From Spirochaetales bacterium (GTDB lineage Bacteria > Spirochaetota > Spirochaetia > DSM-2461): DNA of 64,000 bases. Location: contig JAKSCK010000062.1 in assembly GCA_022360655.1 (NCBI GenBank), positions 51,018-115,017 on the forward strand. The letters run 5' to 3'. The notes under the pieces are model-generated. The model was not told the DNA's origin, did no database searches, and saw only the letters and a program-made list of their open reading frames with translations. Made by a program: the position numbers and the translations under genes. Below, piece by piece: positions 36,362 through 46,555 of this stretch; the stretch's first letter is position 1, and every line of letters begins with the position of its first letter.

Positions 36362-39300
36362 ACGCACGTTGCTTTGTAAAATCCCCCCTTCTCCTGGGAG
36401 TTGCTTGGATACTCCTTTTTCCCTTGAGTGGGGGAAATCTTTGGGGGCAGGATTCTTCCGAGGAAAATCCTCCGTCCGTATCAATCGAATCCTCTGTTGA
36501 GAATTCTGGAACGGAAGATTCCTTGGAGAATGATTCTTCCCCTGAGACGCAGGGGAAGGGGGATTTACTCTCTGGGCTCAATCAAGGATTGGAAGAGGAG
36601 AGTCTTCTTCGGGATATTCAAACCTCTTCCCAAGAGCAACTCATGGCTTGGTGTCAAACTCTAGGTTTGAACAGCACAGGAAGTGTCGAGTCCCTGCAGT
36701 CGCGACTCTATTCTTTTTATGGTCTAAGCGATGTGCAAAATCCTTCTGCTGGTCATTCTGAAAATGGCTCTCGCATTCTCATTGAAACAGCACAACGCAG
36801 TGAATATTTTGTGGTGACTCTAGGAGATGGATCTCAAGAGTCTGTTGTTCGTCTCACAGGGGAAGTTCTTCTCACCGTGGAGGAGCCACAAAAAAAGCGA
36901 ACCCATACCGTGCATGCCGATGAGGTGATTTTTAACCAAGAAGGACGTACCATCACTGCTCTTGGAAATATTCGCTATCTTGTTGATAACAATGGGAATG
37001 AGGAAGAGTTTACTGGTGATAGTCTGACCTTTGAAGTTCGGGATTGGTCTGGGGTTATCTTCCAAGGATCTGTGGCTCGAACTCAAACCATTGAAGAAGA
37101 AACGGTTGATTTCTTCTTCCGTGGAGACTCCATTCGTCGAGCAGCTGGAAACATTCTGATCTTGGATGATGGCGTGATTTCCAGCGATGGGGCAGCCGAT
37201 CCAGATTATTCTCTCCGTGCCAAAAAAATCTGGATTACTGGTCCTGGGCAGTGGGGAATTTTTAGTGCCACCCTCTATGTTGGGCATGTTCCGGTTTTGT
37301 ACCTGCCCTTTTATTGGAAATCTGGAAATGATCTTTTGTTCAATCCCGTGATTGGTAATCGCACCAGAGAAGGGTATTACATTCAAACCACCACCTACCT
37401 TTGGGGGCAAAAACCTCCAGATGATGGTTTTTCAATCCTGGGATTTGGGGATAGCGGATCAGGGGGATATGACCTGGAGCGTGAGGGGCTTTTCCTCATT
37501 AAAAAACCTCAAGCAGAGGGGGGTGAAGGAGAATCCGGAGAGGGGAAAACCGCAAAATCCAAAGAAGGTTATCTCAAATACATGCTGGATTATTACACCT
37601 CACTTGGTGGTATGACAGGATTCTCTGGCTCCTTCCCTAAGTTGGGAGCCAGTGGGGCACTCACCTTTGATGCCACCATTGGTGTGAGCCGCAGCATTTC
37701 CCCTGAGGGCAGTGTCTATTTTCCGAGCTCAGGAGAACGACCCCAGGTTCATTGGAACTCAAGTTATCTTGGGCCGCTAAAGATTCCCTTTCGGTGGGGA
37801 ACAAAGGTGGACTTTGCTTGGGATAAATGGTCAATCTATGCCGATTGGTATTCTGATCCTTACTATCTCGAGGATTTTGGTGATCGAGCAGAAAATTTTG
37901 ATTGGTTGAGTTTTCTACTTGGGGAAGAAGGAACGGATGTGGATACTCCAGATCTCATCACAGAGATGCGATGGGAAGTCAAAGGATCCCACCGTTTTGA
38001 CACCCCGAAGGCTTCTCCTTGGCTCTCCAGTGTTTCTCTGGATTCTTTGCGGGCTTCCCTGACCTGGAGAAACAAAGCCAATCAAGATATTGCCAATTCC
38101 GCATCACCAGATCGATTCGTGGATCCTGCACGAAATTTTTACTATCCCAATCAACTGGTTCTTCCCGATGTCTCTTTCTCACTCAGTGGTTCCACACCGG
38201 CCTGGAAAGTTTTTGCAGGAGGGAACAAAAACGATGAGGAGGTTGAGGAGGAATCAGCAGATCAAAATGCAGAAAACCTTGCTGAGGACCAACAAGAGGC
38301 GGTTCGAGAAGAACCGGCCGAAGATCCCCTCAAGTCCGGGCCGCAAATCCCCAGTTATCGTGGTTCTTATTCCGTGTCCTCTCCGTCCGCATTGGTGAAT
38401 GGAACCCTCAATTATGGCTTAAAAACACAGCTTTATATTGAAGGGCAGTCTCAAAGTGATTCTTGGGATGCTCCATCGGATATTGATTTTGCCTTTGATT
38501 CTGCCCGCATCAACACCACCCAACGAGGGGATTTACGCTATTCCCTGGATTTTTTCCAAGGAATCACTGGATTCAGTGGAACTTCCAATCTTTCTGGGTT
38601 TTACCAAGTTCATCGTGACCTTTTTGGCTCGGGAGCAGAGGTGACGGATTCTGTACAACTGGAGGATTTACGGTATTCCAAGATGCTTTGGGATCATCGC
38701 ATCACCTTTCATGTGAAGCCTTTTGTTTTCATGGATGATTGGAAGGAATCTTCTTTAAAGTATGATTTTGACGCCAACCTTTATTCCCTCCGTTTTGCTG
38801 AAGGCGCCACAGTGGTTGATCCTGAGTATGAGCATCATTGGATTCAAGGAGAAGAGGATATCCGAAAAAATGAGGCCTCGGCATTCGTCAAGTGGACGCC
38901 TTCCATCTTTTCCTTGTCAGCGAATGTTGCAGGCGATTTGCCTCCTTTGGATGAGCGGTTCTCATTCCGGGGAACTGCCGGGTTGAATGTTGCTGGTTTT
39001 CGGGTTGATTTGAGTCAGCAAACAGAATTCAAAGAACAAGAATGGACGTACCAGCCGCTCATTGGGACAGCGAGTTGGAAGGGTTGGGATGGAGAGGCCT
39101 CCTTTTCACAGTCCGCACGGTATGATGTGGAGAACAATCGGATTTCCACCGCGGAGACACGCGTTACATTTTGGGGTTTTGAAACCACATTTAAGGCCGG
39201 CTATGCCGATACCTATCGTTGGGATGGAGCCTCGTATTCCTGGTTAACCCAAGAGAAATCCTTTGTTCCCATGGATTTGCGTTTTGGGTTCAAGCGGAAG

Positions 39301-39813
39301 TGGGAGCCTAAACCTTTTTGGCGGAATCGGGTCCGTTTTAGCACCGAATTGGATACGGGTTGGGACATCAACTTGCGCCAGCCCACAAAAAATGAGTTGG
39401 GTTTTAAGTGGACACAAACGCTTCATATCTATAAATTCCTGGACCTGTCCCTTTCCTTTCGTGCCGCAAATAAAAGTATGTACCTGTATTTTCCCTGGTG
39501 GCGTGAGCAGTTGGGGATCTCCCAAGCCCCTGGATTTTTTGAGGACTTAATCAAGTCCTTCAATGTGTTTGATACCCAGAGTCGACTGGATTCTCAGTTC
39601 AACATGGATCGTGTGGAAGTCAAATTGGTGCATCATCTGAGGAGTTGGGATTTGACGGTTGAGTACAAGGGGTGGCCAGCGATTGATTCGGATGTGAACA
39701 ACTACCGATGGCGTTCAGAACTCAGTCTTTTTGTGAAATGGAATCCCCTCCCCATATTCAATCAACGTACAGAGTATAAGAATGATCAATGGACTGTGGA
39801 TTCCTTTAAGTAA
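36358..39813 (+). CDS. lptD: LptD-like outer-membrane protein, probable CTG start
   Basis: About 1151 residues. It resembles LPS-assembly protein LptD/OstA: signal peptide, an N-terminal LptA/OstA-like beta-jellyroll domain (about 160-260, with [23 protein letters not shown]), then [21 protein letters not shown] at the jellyroll-barrel junction and a long beta-barrel. No ATG, GTG or TTG gives a signal peptide; CTG at 36358 overlaps the uvrA TGA and has AAGGA 7 nt upstream, giving [23 protein letters not shown] at 36424 would remove it. An SAP-like segment (89-122) and acidic insertions (about 621-662) are unusual. T. pallidum has, I believe, the same uvrA-lptD order. Confidence 0.85.
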   Translation: MNARCFVKSPLLLGVAWILLFPLSGGNLWGQDSSEENPPSVSIESSVENSGTEDSLENDSSPETQGKGDLLSGLNQGLEEESLLRDIQTSSQEQLMAWCQTLGLNSTGSVESLQSRLYSFYGLSDVQNPSAGHSENGSRILIETAQRSEYFVVTLGDGSQESVVRLTGEVLLTVEEPQKKRTHTVHADEVIFNQEGRTITALGNIRYLVDNNGNEEEFTGDSLTFEVRDWSGVIFQGSVARTQTIEEETVDFFFRGDSIRRAAGNILILDDGVISSDGAADPDYSLRAKKIWITGPGQWGIFSATLYVGHVPVLYLPFYWKSGNDLLFNPVIGNRTREGYYIQTTTYLWGQKPPDDGFSILGFGDSGSGGYDLEREGLFLIKKPQAEGGEGESGEGKTAKSKEGYLKYMLDYYTSLGGMTGFSGSFPKLGASGALTFDATIGVSRSISPEGSVYFPSSGERPQVHWNSSYLGPLKIPFRWGTKVDFAWDKWSIYADWYSDPYYLEDFGDRAENFDWLSFLLGEEGTDVDTPDLITEMRWEVKGSHRFDTPKASPWLSSVSLDSLRASLTWRNKANQDIANSASPDRFVDPARNFYYPNQLVLPDVSFSLSGSTPAWKVFAGGNKNDEEVEEESADQNAENLAEDQQEAVREEPAEDPLKSGPQIPSYRGSYSVSSPSALVNGTLNYGLKTQLYIEGQSQSDSWDAPSDIDFAFDSARINTTQRGDLRYSLDFFQGITGFSGTSNLSGFYQVHRDLFGSGAEVTDSVQLEDLRYSKMLWDHRITFHVKPFVFMDDWKESSLKYDFDANLYSLRFAEGATVVDPEYEHHWIQGEEDIRKNEASAFVKWTPSIFSLSANVAGDLPPLDERFSFRGTAGLNVAGFRVDLSQQTEFKEQEWTYQPLIGTASWKGWDGEASFSQSARYDVENNRISTAETRVTFWGFETTFKAGYADTYRWDGASYSWLTQEKSFVPMDLRFGFKRKWEPKPFWRNRVRFSTELDTGWDINLRQPTKNELGFKWTQTLHIYKFLDLSLSFRAANKSMYLYFPWWREQLGISQAPGFFEDLIKSFNVFDTQSRLDSQFNMDRVEVKLVHHLRSWDLTVEYKGWPAIDSDVNNYRWRSELSLFVKWNPLPIFNQRTEYKNDQWTVDSFK

Positions 39814-39824
39814 GGATGTGATTC

Positions 39825-39854
39825 TTGACCTTGGGCAAGTGCCCTCGTTACACT
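39825..39854 (+). promoter_or_regulatory. promoter of phoH operon
   Basis: TTGACC (39825-39830), 18-bp spacer, TACACT (39849-39854), 26 nt before the TTG start of phoH. Confidence 0.65.
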
Positions 39855-39880
39855 AAAGCCCGGAAACGAAAGAGGAGCCT

Positions 39881-40834
39881 TTGAGCGCCAGCTTAACGAT
39901 CGTATTCGACAATCCAGAACTCTTAGGGGCTGTTTGCGGCCCGAATGACCGTAATCTTGATGAGATTAGCCTCTTGCTTGATGCCCCAGTCCGGACACGG
40001 GGGAATGTTGTGTCTTTTGATCCTCCGGATGAAGAGAGTCGACTCTTGTTCCGGACGCTGATGGATCGACTCTCTGATGCCGCATCATCCGGAGAGAGTG
40101 TGAATGGTCATCGCATTCGGAGTGAACTCACGGCCCTGGAAACGGGAGATGATGCCGATGTTCAGGCCTTCCGTGACAGTGTCATTGCGGTTCCTGGAGG
40201 AACACGAAAAGTCTTTCCTCGGAGCCGTCAGCAAGCCACATACATCCGGCAAATGTCTGCTCTTGATCTTGTTTTTAGCATTGGTCCAGCAGGAACGGGA
40301 AAAACCTACTTAGCTGTGGCCCATGCTCTGATGGAATTGCTCTCCCGAAAGAAGCGGAAAATTGTGTTGACCCGACCAGTGGTGGAAACCGGGGAAAGTC
40401 TGGGATTCCTCCCCGGTGATTTAACCCAAAAACTCGCACCCTACCTTCGCCCTCTCTATGATGCGATGGAAGACTTATCCGATCCGGATCTTCTTCAGCG
40501 CCTCCGAGACAATGGACAGCTGGAAGTGGCCCCACTGGCCTACATGCGAGGGCGGAGTCTGAAAAACTGTTATATTGTGCTTGATGAAGCGCAAAACACC
40601 ACGGTGGAGCAAATGAAGATGTTCTTGACTCGACTCGGAGAGGGCTCCCGGGCTGTTGTCACTGGAGACCTCACTCAAATTGATCTTCCCAATCGGCAAC
40701 GTTCTGGCTTGGTTGATGCCACCCGGGTGTTGAAACGCGTGGAGGGAATTGGAATCACGGAGTTCTCAACACAAGATGTGGTGCGCCATCCTTTGGTGAG
40801 GAAAATCATTGATGCCTACGAGTCCCATGAATAA
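39881..40834 (+). CDS. phoH: PhoH-family ATPase
   Basis: A 317-residue PhoH-like NTPase, often found with ybeY and linked to RNA quality control. Walker A GPAGTGKTYLA is near residue 137; Walker B VLDEAQNTT and TGDLTQIDLPN follow. An N-terminal KH-like region is possible (residues 1-70). TTG start with AGAGGAG 4 nt upstream. It overlaps the 7TM-HD gene by 8 nt. Confidence 0.93.
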   Translation: MSASLTIVFDNPELLGAVCGPNDRNLDEISLLLDAPVRTRGNVVSFDPPDEESRLLFRTLMDRLSDAASSGESVNGHRIRSELTALETGDDADVQAFRDSVIAVPGGTRKVFPRSRQQATYIRQMSALDLVFSIGPAGTGKTYLAVAHALMELLSRKKRKIVLTRPVVETGESLGFLPGDLTQKLAPYLRPLYDAMEDLSDPDLLQRLRDNGQLEVAPLAYMRGRSLKNCYIVLDEAQNTTVEQMKMFLTRLGEGSRAVVTGDLTQIDLPNRQRSGLVDATRVLKRVEGIGITEFSTQDVVRHPLVRKIIDAYESHE

Positions 40835-43001
40835 CACCAATAAAAATCGTTTTTGGCGTTTTCTTCAACGTCGAGAAACCCTTCTTGTGTTGGGAGGCTG
40901 GTTGGCCGCTTCAGTGCTCTTGATCGGGGTGGATCAGGGGCGATTGTGGTTGGAACGAGATCAGGCCCTTGCTTATGAAGAAGGGGACCGAGTCATCAAT
41001 GATTTTATTGTGGCTCAGGATTACAGCATCATTGATCGGGAGGCCACGGCCAAAGCACAGGCCCTCAGTCGAAGCCTGGTTCCTCCGGTATATGAGGTGA
41101 GTGGTGAGATCACAAGAGAAATTTTGGCACGTTTTGACCGTTTTGCCATTTCCGTTCAGCCCACTGGTCGTGAAACGGCCAATTCCCGGGAAAACATTCG
41201 CAATGAATTTCCTGGAGTGCTTGCACTTTTAGAGCGGGAAACTTCTCGGGATGAAACCAAAGTTTTGGCCATGCTTCAGGTTACACGGGATGTGCTCCAA
41301 GAAATTCTTCTGGCTGGTGTATTCCGTCTGGAGGATGGTGACGGAGGGACGGCCTCAGGGGTGATCGAAGTGGTTTTTCCCGATCAACTTCCTGGGCGAC
41401 GCCTCACCTTAACACGAAGTGCCGTGGTGGATTCTCTCAATGTTGAGGAGCGTTTACGTCAGTCTGAACGTCTCAAGGTCCTCTCTCGGGATGATGCAGA
41501 ATTTGTGGTGGCTTTGGCCTCCTTCTTCATTGAATCCAATGGCTATGTGAATGCCCGTTTGTCTCAAGAGAATCGTGATGCCGCCGCAGCCGCAACGGAG
41601 CCTGTTGTGGTCTATCTGGAAAATGGAACCAAGCTTCTTGAGGCCGGTACCATTGTGAGTTCCCGCCAAGCCGCCATTTTGGAGGCTTTACGCAGTCAAT
41701 TGACCACGGGATATCATGGATTTGTGGACCCAGTTTTTTACATGGCCCTTCTCTTTACCCTTGGACTTGTTTCTGGGCGCATCTTTGGTGTGAGTTTTGA
41801 TCAAACCAAGACCTTACTCCTTTTTGTGGTACTCGGTGGTCTCTACCTGCTTTTAGCCGCTCTTCTCATTGCCTTTGTCCCCAACCGAGGGGGTATTTCT
41901 CCGGCCGAGATTATGCCCACGGCGCTTTGCACACTCCTTTTAGCGCAACTTCTTCAAGATCGACGTATGGCCTTGTTGTCCTCGATGCTAATGGGATTGC
42001 TCATCTTCTTCCTCACAGGGGAAAATGGGCATGACTTCCTCATCACCCTGGCTTCGGGAATTGGTGGAGCCCTTTCGGTGAAGAAGCGAGAAACACGAAT
42101 GGGTCTTCTCAAAGCTGGTCCTCGGCTTGCAGCCATTCTTGGAGTTTTTGCTCTATTCTCAGGAATCCTGATGCGCCTGACGCTTGTTGAGGCCCTCCGT
42201 ACTGCAGGATGGGCGGCCGTGAACGGTCTCATTACGGGTGTTTTAAGCCTGGCCTTTCTTCCGCTCCTTGAGCATCTGCTCAACACCGCCACCACCTTCC
42301 GTCTGATTGAACTTTCTGACCAAAATGTTCCCATTCTCAAGAGGATGCGCCTACAGGCCCCCGGGACCTACATCCATTCTCAGAATGTGGCTCATCTTGC
42401 AGAAGCCGCCTGTGATGCCATTGGTGCCAATGGTCTTCTGGCTCGCGTTGGCGCTTATTACCATGATATTGGGAAAGTTGATCAAGCTCATTTTTTTGTG
42501 GAGAATCAGAAAGGGGAGAATCGGCATGATGAGATGAAGGCCACCCTCTCCGTGGCTGTGATCAAATCTCATGTCAAAATTGGAATTGAAAAAGCTCGTG
42601 CCCTGCGTTTGCCCGATGAGGTGATGGCTGTGATTGAGCAGCATCATGGTACTAGTGTGATTCGCTATTTCTATGATCGGGCCATGAAGGAAAAAGGGGA
42701 CGAGGTTAATCCAGAAGATTTTTCCTATGGTGGCCCCAAGCCTCGAAGCCGGGAGGCTGCAGTGGTGATGCTTGCCGACAGCGCAGAGGCCGCCACACGC
42801 ACTTTGAAACGTCCTACCGCGGCCAAACTTGAGAAATATGTCTGGGATTTGATCATGGAGCGCTTCCGTTCAGGAGAACTCAATGAAAGTGATTTGACCC
42901 TGCGAGATTTGGAAACCATTAAAATGACCTTTGTTCATGTCCTCACAGGACATTTTCATACCCGAATTGAATACCCGAAAGATGAAACGGAGAAATCATG
43001 A
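40827..43001 (+). CDS. 7TM-HD phosphohydrolase (PgpH-like)
   Basis: About 724 residues. An N-terminal helix is followed by an extracytoplasmic 7TMR-HDED-type domain (about 50-270, with the recurring NREN/EVSGEITREIL style), then about seven membrane helices, and a C-terminal HD domain with TYIHSQNVAHLAEAA, YYHDIGKVD and EQHHGTS (about 505-700). The Listeria relative PgpH hydrolyses c-di-AMP; the same activity is plausible here. It starts inside phoH and its stop overlaps the ybeY start. Confidence 0.92.
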   Translation: MNNTNKNRFWRFLQRRETLLVLGGWLAASVLLIGVDQGRLWLERDQALAYEEGDRVINDFIVAQDYSIIDREATAKAQALSRSLVPPVYEVSGEITREILARFDRFAISVQPTGRETANSRENIRNEFPGVLALLERETSRDETKVLAMLQVTRDVLQEILLAGVFRLEDGDGGTASGVIEVVFPDQLPGRRLTLTRSAVVDSLNVEERLRQSERLKVLSRDDAEFVVALASFFIESNGYVNARLSQENRDAAAAATEPVVVYLENGTKLLEAGTIVSSRQAAILEALRSQLTTGYHGFVDPVFYMALLFTLGLVSGRIFGVSFDQTKTLLLFVVLGGLYLLLAALLIAFVPNRGGISPAEIMPTALCTLLLAQLLQDRRMALLSSMLMGLLIFFLTGENGHDFLITLASGIGGALSVKKRETRMGLLKAGPRLAAILGVFALFSGILMRLTLVEALRTAGWAAVNGLITGVLSLAFLPLLEHLLNTATTFRLIELSDQNVPILKRMRLQAPGTYIHSQNVAHLAEAACDAIGANGLLARVGAYYHDIGKVDQAHFFVENQKGENRHDEMKATLSVAVIKSHVKIGIEKARALRLPDEVMAVIEQHHGTSVIRYFYDRAMKEKGDEVNPEDFSYGGPKPRSREAAVVMLADSAEAATRTLKRPTAAKLEKYVWDLIMERFRSGELNESDLTLRDLETIKMTFVHVLTGHFHTRIEYPKDETEKS

Positions 43002-43459
43002 ATGATGTTGACCTCACCTTGGAAGGAGTGTCCTTGCCGCCAGAGGCGGAGGAATTGGACGATTTTACCCTCCAAGTTCTTGAGAGAATCGGTGTAGAAG
43101 ACTGGCATATGGGACTCATCCTCACAGATGATGAGGGTATCCGTGTCCACAATCGTGAATGGCGGGGTTTGGACAGACCAACAGATGTTCTGTCCTTTGC
43201 CCAAAGCGATGGCATGGACATTCCCCGAATCCCAGGAGCTCCACGTGAAGCCGGAGATATCATTCTGTCTCTTCAAACCATTCAACGGAATGCCCAAGAA
43301 TGGGGTAGCACCTTCCCCATGGAAATTCGCCGTGCCGTGGTTCATGGAATTCTTCATCTGAATGGTATGGATCACCCCGGAGATGATTATGATGGGGAAA
43401 TGCTTGTTCTTCAGGAACAGCTCTTGGCAGATTGGGCTGCCAGTACAAACAAGAAATGA
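42998..43459 (+). CDS. ybeY: endoribonuclease YbeY
   Basis: A 153-residue zinc-dependent RNase for 16S rRNA maturation. The HGILHLNGMDHPGDD motif (HxxxHxxxxxH) is near residue 115, and LSFAQSDG and GDIILSL precede it. ATGA overlap with the upstream 7TM-HD gene; overlaps the next gene by 4 nt. Its position after phoH and the HD gene is a common arrangement. Confidence 0.95.
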   Translation: MNDVDLTLEGVSLPPEAEELDDFTLQVLERIGVEDWHMGLILTDDEGIRVHNREWRGLDRPTDVLSFAQSDGMDIPRIPGAPREAGDIILSLQTIQRNAQEWGSTFPMEIRRAVVHGILHLNGMDHPGDDYDGEMLVLQEQLLADWAASTNKK

Positions 43460-44238
43460 ACGTGTTGAAAAAAATATTTGGATTGGATAAATCCCGTAAA
43501 GATCCCATTGAGACGGAAGATCTAGAGAACCTGGATGCAGAAGGCATGGGCATGGTTCGAGGAATTGTGGAGCTCTCAGACACTCCTGTGAAGGAGGTGA
43601 TGATTCCACGAATTGATACCGTTTTTGTTCCAGAAGCGGCCGTGGCTGATAATTCTTTGGCTGAAGTGATTCAGACAGGTCATTCTCGTTTCCCCGTTTA
43701 CAGAGAAAATATTGATAATGTGGTGGGAGTCCTTTATGTCAAAGATTTGCTTCCTTCCCTGTTAGAAGGCCAACCAAAGGCTGTTGTGGATGTTCTGCGT
43801 CCAGCTTACTTTGTTCCCGAGAGCATGAAGCTTGATTCTCTTCTGAAAGAGATGAAGCAAAGACGGGTTCACCTTGCTGTTGCTGTGGATGAATATGGTG
43901 GTGTTTCCGGCATCATCTCCATGGAAGACATCCTGGAAGAAATTGTTGGCGACATCCAGGATGAGTTTGACAATGAAGGTGAGGAAATTGTCAGTGTGGG
44001 AGAAGGACAGTGGATTTGTGATGCCCGGGTCAACATTGAAGATTTGAATGAAGAGCTTGGATCCACCATTCCCGATGATGATTTTGACACCTTAGGGGGC
44101 TTTGTCTTTGATCTTTTTGGAAAAATTCCCGGACGCTATGAGAAGATCGAGTGGTCTGGGCTGGTGTTCGTGATACAATCGGTCGAAGGCCATAAGATCC
44201 GAAAGGTTAAGATCTTACGGGAGGTTTCGGGAGGTTGA
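43456..44238 (+). CDS. CorC/HlyC-type CBS-domain protein
   Basis: About 260 residues, soluble: tandem CBS domains (about 55-190, with MIPRIDTVFVPEA, SRFPVYRENIDNVVGVLYVKDLL and LAVAVDEYGGVSGIISMEDILEEIVGDI) and a C-terminal CorC_HlyC domain (about 205-260). It lacks the DUF21 membrane domain, as in CorC. Such proteins affect Mg2+/Co2+ efflux in enterics. ATGA overlap with ybeY. Confidence 0.92.
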   Translation: MNVLKKIFGLDKSRKDPIETEDLENLDAEGMGMVRGIVELSDTPVKEVMIPRIDTVFVPEAAVADNSLAEVIQTGHSRFPVYRENIDNVVGVLYVKDLLPSLLEGQPKAVVDVLRPAYFVPESMKLDSLLKEMKQRRVHLAVAVDEYGGVSGIISMEDILEEIVGDIQDEFDNEGEEIVSVGEGQWICDARVNIEDLNEELGSTIPDDDFDTLGGFVFDLFGKIPGRYEKIEWSGLVFVIQSVEGHKIRKVKILREVSGG

Positions 44239-44240
44239 GC

Positions 44241-46253
44241 ATGGGATGCAAGAGGATGGCCTTGATGCTGGCAGTGGTGAGCCTTTCTCCTCTCTTCGCG
44301 GCACCGTCCAGCGCCCGAGATGAAGTGGTTCGAGGAACGCAAGCCCTGCAGGCCGATGATCCCTATGCGGCTGTGGACGCCTTTCGTGGGGCCCTCAGGG
44401 TGAATCCTGATTACGTGGATGCCCGAGTGGGCATGGCTCAGGCTCTGTTTCTTCTTGGCGAGTATGAGGAAGCCGCTCGTGAGGCGGCCATGGCCCGTCC
44501 TTTGGCCCAAAATGATCGCAGTCTTACCCTGCTAGAAGCGCGGATTGCCACAGCTCAAATGCGCTATGATGAGGCGTTGCTGCTGTATCAAGGAATCCTT
44601 GCTCAGCGACCCCATGACACAGAGGCCAATCGGGGACTGGCCGAAGTCTATGCTTTGACCGGGCAGGAAGAGCGGGCCGGTGAGGCCCTTCGGCAGAGTC
44701 TGCGCCATGTCCCTGGTGATTTGCGGACTCTCTTGCAGTTGACTGTCTTGCATGATGCCGCTCGGGAACAAGAGGAAGCTGCTGCCGTTTTAGAACGGGC
44801 GTTGCGCCTGTATCCAGAAAATATTTCTGTGCGTGCACAGGCCGCTGAACATGCGGCACTTTATGGGGATTGGGAAACCGCTGATTTTCATCTGGAACGA
44901 GCGCTTCGCTTTCTTTCTGGCCCACAAGATCCCCGATTTCAGGAGATGGCCATTCTTCAGGCCTCTCTTCAGTTGCGCAAAGGTGATCCAGCCGCCGCAT
45001 TGACCACCCTGGAGACCATGAAAGGGGAGGTCACACGAAGCACTCTTTATCTGATGGCTCGAGCCTCCCGAGAGGTGGGCAATGAAGAGGCCGCTCAGAA
45101 TGTGGCTCAACGCCTATTGGGATTGTATCCCGATGATGAAATTGCCCGACTCTTTCGAGAGGCTCCCCTGGTGTCCTCCTATTCCAACCACGATCTTGCC
45201 CGAAACCAAGCCGCCTCCTGGCGTCTCACGCAAGGGGCCAAATTTGAAGATAAATATCTTTATAACCGGGCCTTTGATGAGTATCGCCGTGCTCGAATGA
45301 TTGATAAGGACTCACCCGAAGCTTGGGTGGCCTACCTTCGAATCTTGGACAAGATGGGCTATCGACAACTCTATGAAGAAAGCCTTTCGGTGGCCTTGGC
45401 TGGTGACATCCAATCCGGAACTCAAGAACGACCAAGTCTCGAACGAGACTTGGAACTCTTGCAGCATGGAAGGGTGGATACACTGGCCGATCTTTGGGGA
45501 ATCACCAATCCCTGGAATCGTCCTCAAGAATGGCGCCTTGCGGTTTTTGTGTTCGAGAATCAAAGTTCCCTTCCCCTCCATGATGGAGCCCAAAATCTTC
45601 TTGCTGAACGTTTTGCCGATTTGGTGGATCAATCCCCGGATGTGCAGGTGATTCAGCCACAATCTGGATTCTTTGGGGCTGCAACCGTCAAGGATTTTCC
45701 CGAAGCTTTTACCCAGGCCCGAGGGAAGACAGATTATTTTGCCATCCTCCGCTTTGATGAAACGCAACGCAGCTTCAGTGGAGGTTATGAATTGTACCTT
45801 TCCCGTACGGGAGAATCCGTTCGAAGTTCCGATGGTCTACGAACAGGAGAAGGGCGTGTTTCTGGGGTGTTGGATGAACTTTCTCGTTCCCTCAGTCAGG
45901 CCATACCCCGGGTGATGCGTATCCTGCAGGTGGAAGATGATAGAATCCTTGCTGACAAGGGCAGCTGGTACTCGGTTGCATCGGATGAGGTTTGGACCGC
46001 CCTGGCCGCGGGTACGGCCACACCCTCACGTTTGCCGGCGCAGGTGGATTATGATGTGGCCAATGTACTGGGAACCGTGCAACTCCAACGGGTTTCTGAG
46101 GCGCTGAGTGAGGGACTCTTTGTGAAACAAGGTGATTTTGATTTTGTGGCCCCTGGGGATGAGTTGTTCCTGATGGAGGCTCCTGCACCGGATTCCCAGC
46201 AGTTTTTAGCCCCGGATCCGGCCTTGCGGAGGCGCCTTCTCTCCATTCCCTAA
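44241..46253 (+). CDS. exported TPR-repeat protein
   Basis: About 670 residues. A signal peptide (ALMLAVVSLSPLFA) precedes an array of TPR units covering about 30-300 (for example TQALQADDPYAAVDAFRGALRVNPDYVDARVGMAQAL), then a C-terminal domain starting EWRLAVFVFENQSSLPLHDG (about 430) that looks like a solenoid-flanked beta domain found in spirochaetal proteins. The ATG has GGGAGG 6 nt upstream; a TTG is two codons earlier. Last gene of the phoH cluster. Confidence 0.75.
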   Translation: MGCKRMALMLAVVSLSPLFAAPSSARDEVVRGTQALQADDPYAAVDAFRGALRVNPDYVDARVGMAQALFLLGEYEEAAREAAMARPLAQNDRSLTLLEARIATAQMRYDEALLLYQGILAQRPHDTEANRGLAEVYALTGQEERAGEALRQSLRHVPGDLRTLLQLTVLHDAAREQEEAAAVLERALRLYPENISVRAQAAEHAALYGDWETADFHLERALRFLSGPQDPRFQEMAILQASLQLRKGDPAAALTTLETMKGEVTRSTLYLMARASREVGNEEAAQNVAQRLLGLYPDDEIARLFREAPLVSSYSNHDLARNQAASWRLTQGAKFEDKYLYNRAFDEYRRARMIDKDSPEAWVAYLRILDKMGYRQLYEESLSVALAGDIQSGTQERPSLERDLELLQHGRVDTLADLWGITNPWNRPQEWRLAVFVFENQSSLPLHDGAQNLLAERFADLVDQSPDVQVIQPQSGFFGAATVKDFPEAFTQARGKTDYFAILRFDETQRSFSGGYELYLSRTGESVRSSDGLRTGEGRVSGVLDELSRSLSQAIPRVMRILQVEDDRILADKGSWYSVASDEVWTALAAGTATPSRLPAQVDYDVANVLGTVQLQRVSEALSEGLFVKQGDFDFVAPGDELFLMEAPAPDSQQFLAPDPALRRRLLSIP

Positions 46254-46267
46254 GTTCGGGAGTGTTC

Positions 46268-46297
46268 TTGACCCCTCACGGGGTTAATCCCTATAGT
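46268..46297 (+). promoter_or_regulatory. promoter of pgk operon leader
   Basis: TTGACC (46268-46273), 18-bp spacer, TATAGT (46292-46297). It would give a leader of about 250 nt. Confidence 0.55.
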
Positions 46298-46303
46298 ATT
46301 TCC

Positions 46304-46555
46304 GATATTCCCATGAGGAATCCCTCCATTTTTTTCTGAAAATGGAGGTCGACCACCAATCGCCGATTGGTGGTCCAAACCTCTCAGAGCCCAGAGCAAG
46401 GAGGGGACGCAGAATCCTCGTTCCTCAGGAATGGGGAAGGGAATTTGACATTGTGAAAACGAAATCAAGAGTCAAAGTTTTTTGATTTGATTTTTAGTTG
46501 AATAATCCATTTTGTTTGGCTTTTTCTGCTGAGCAAAATGCCAAAGGAGTCCATC
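46304..46555 (+). promoter_or_regulatory. structured 5' leader of pgk
   Basis: Two perfect inverted repeats stand almost side by side: CCTCCATTTT/AAAATGGAGG (46323-46348, 6-nt loop) and a 12-bp GACCACCAATCG arm pair (46351-46375, one central base). A third AT-rich stem, AAATCAA/TTGATTT (46462-46488) followed by T residues, lies before the start codon. No reading frame fits. May hold a terminator/antiterminator or operator sites; no known riboswitch recognised. Confidence 0.5.
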
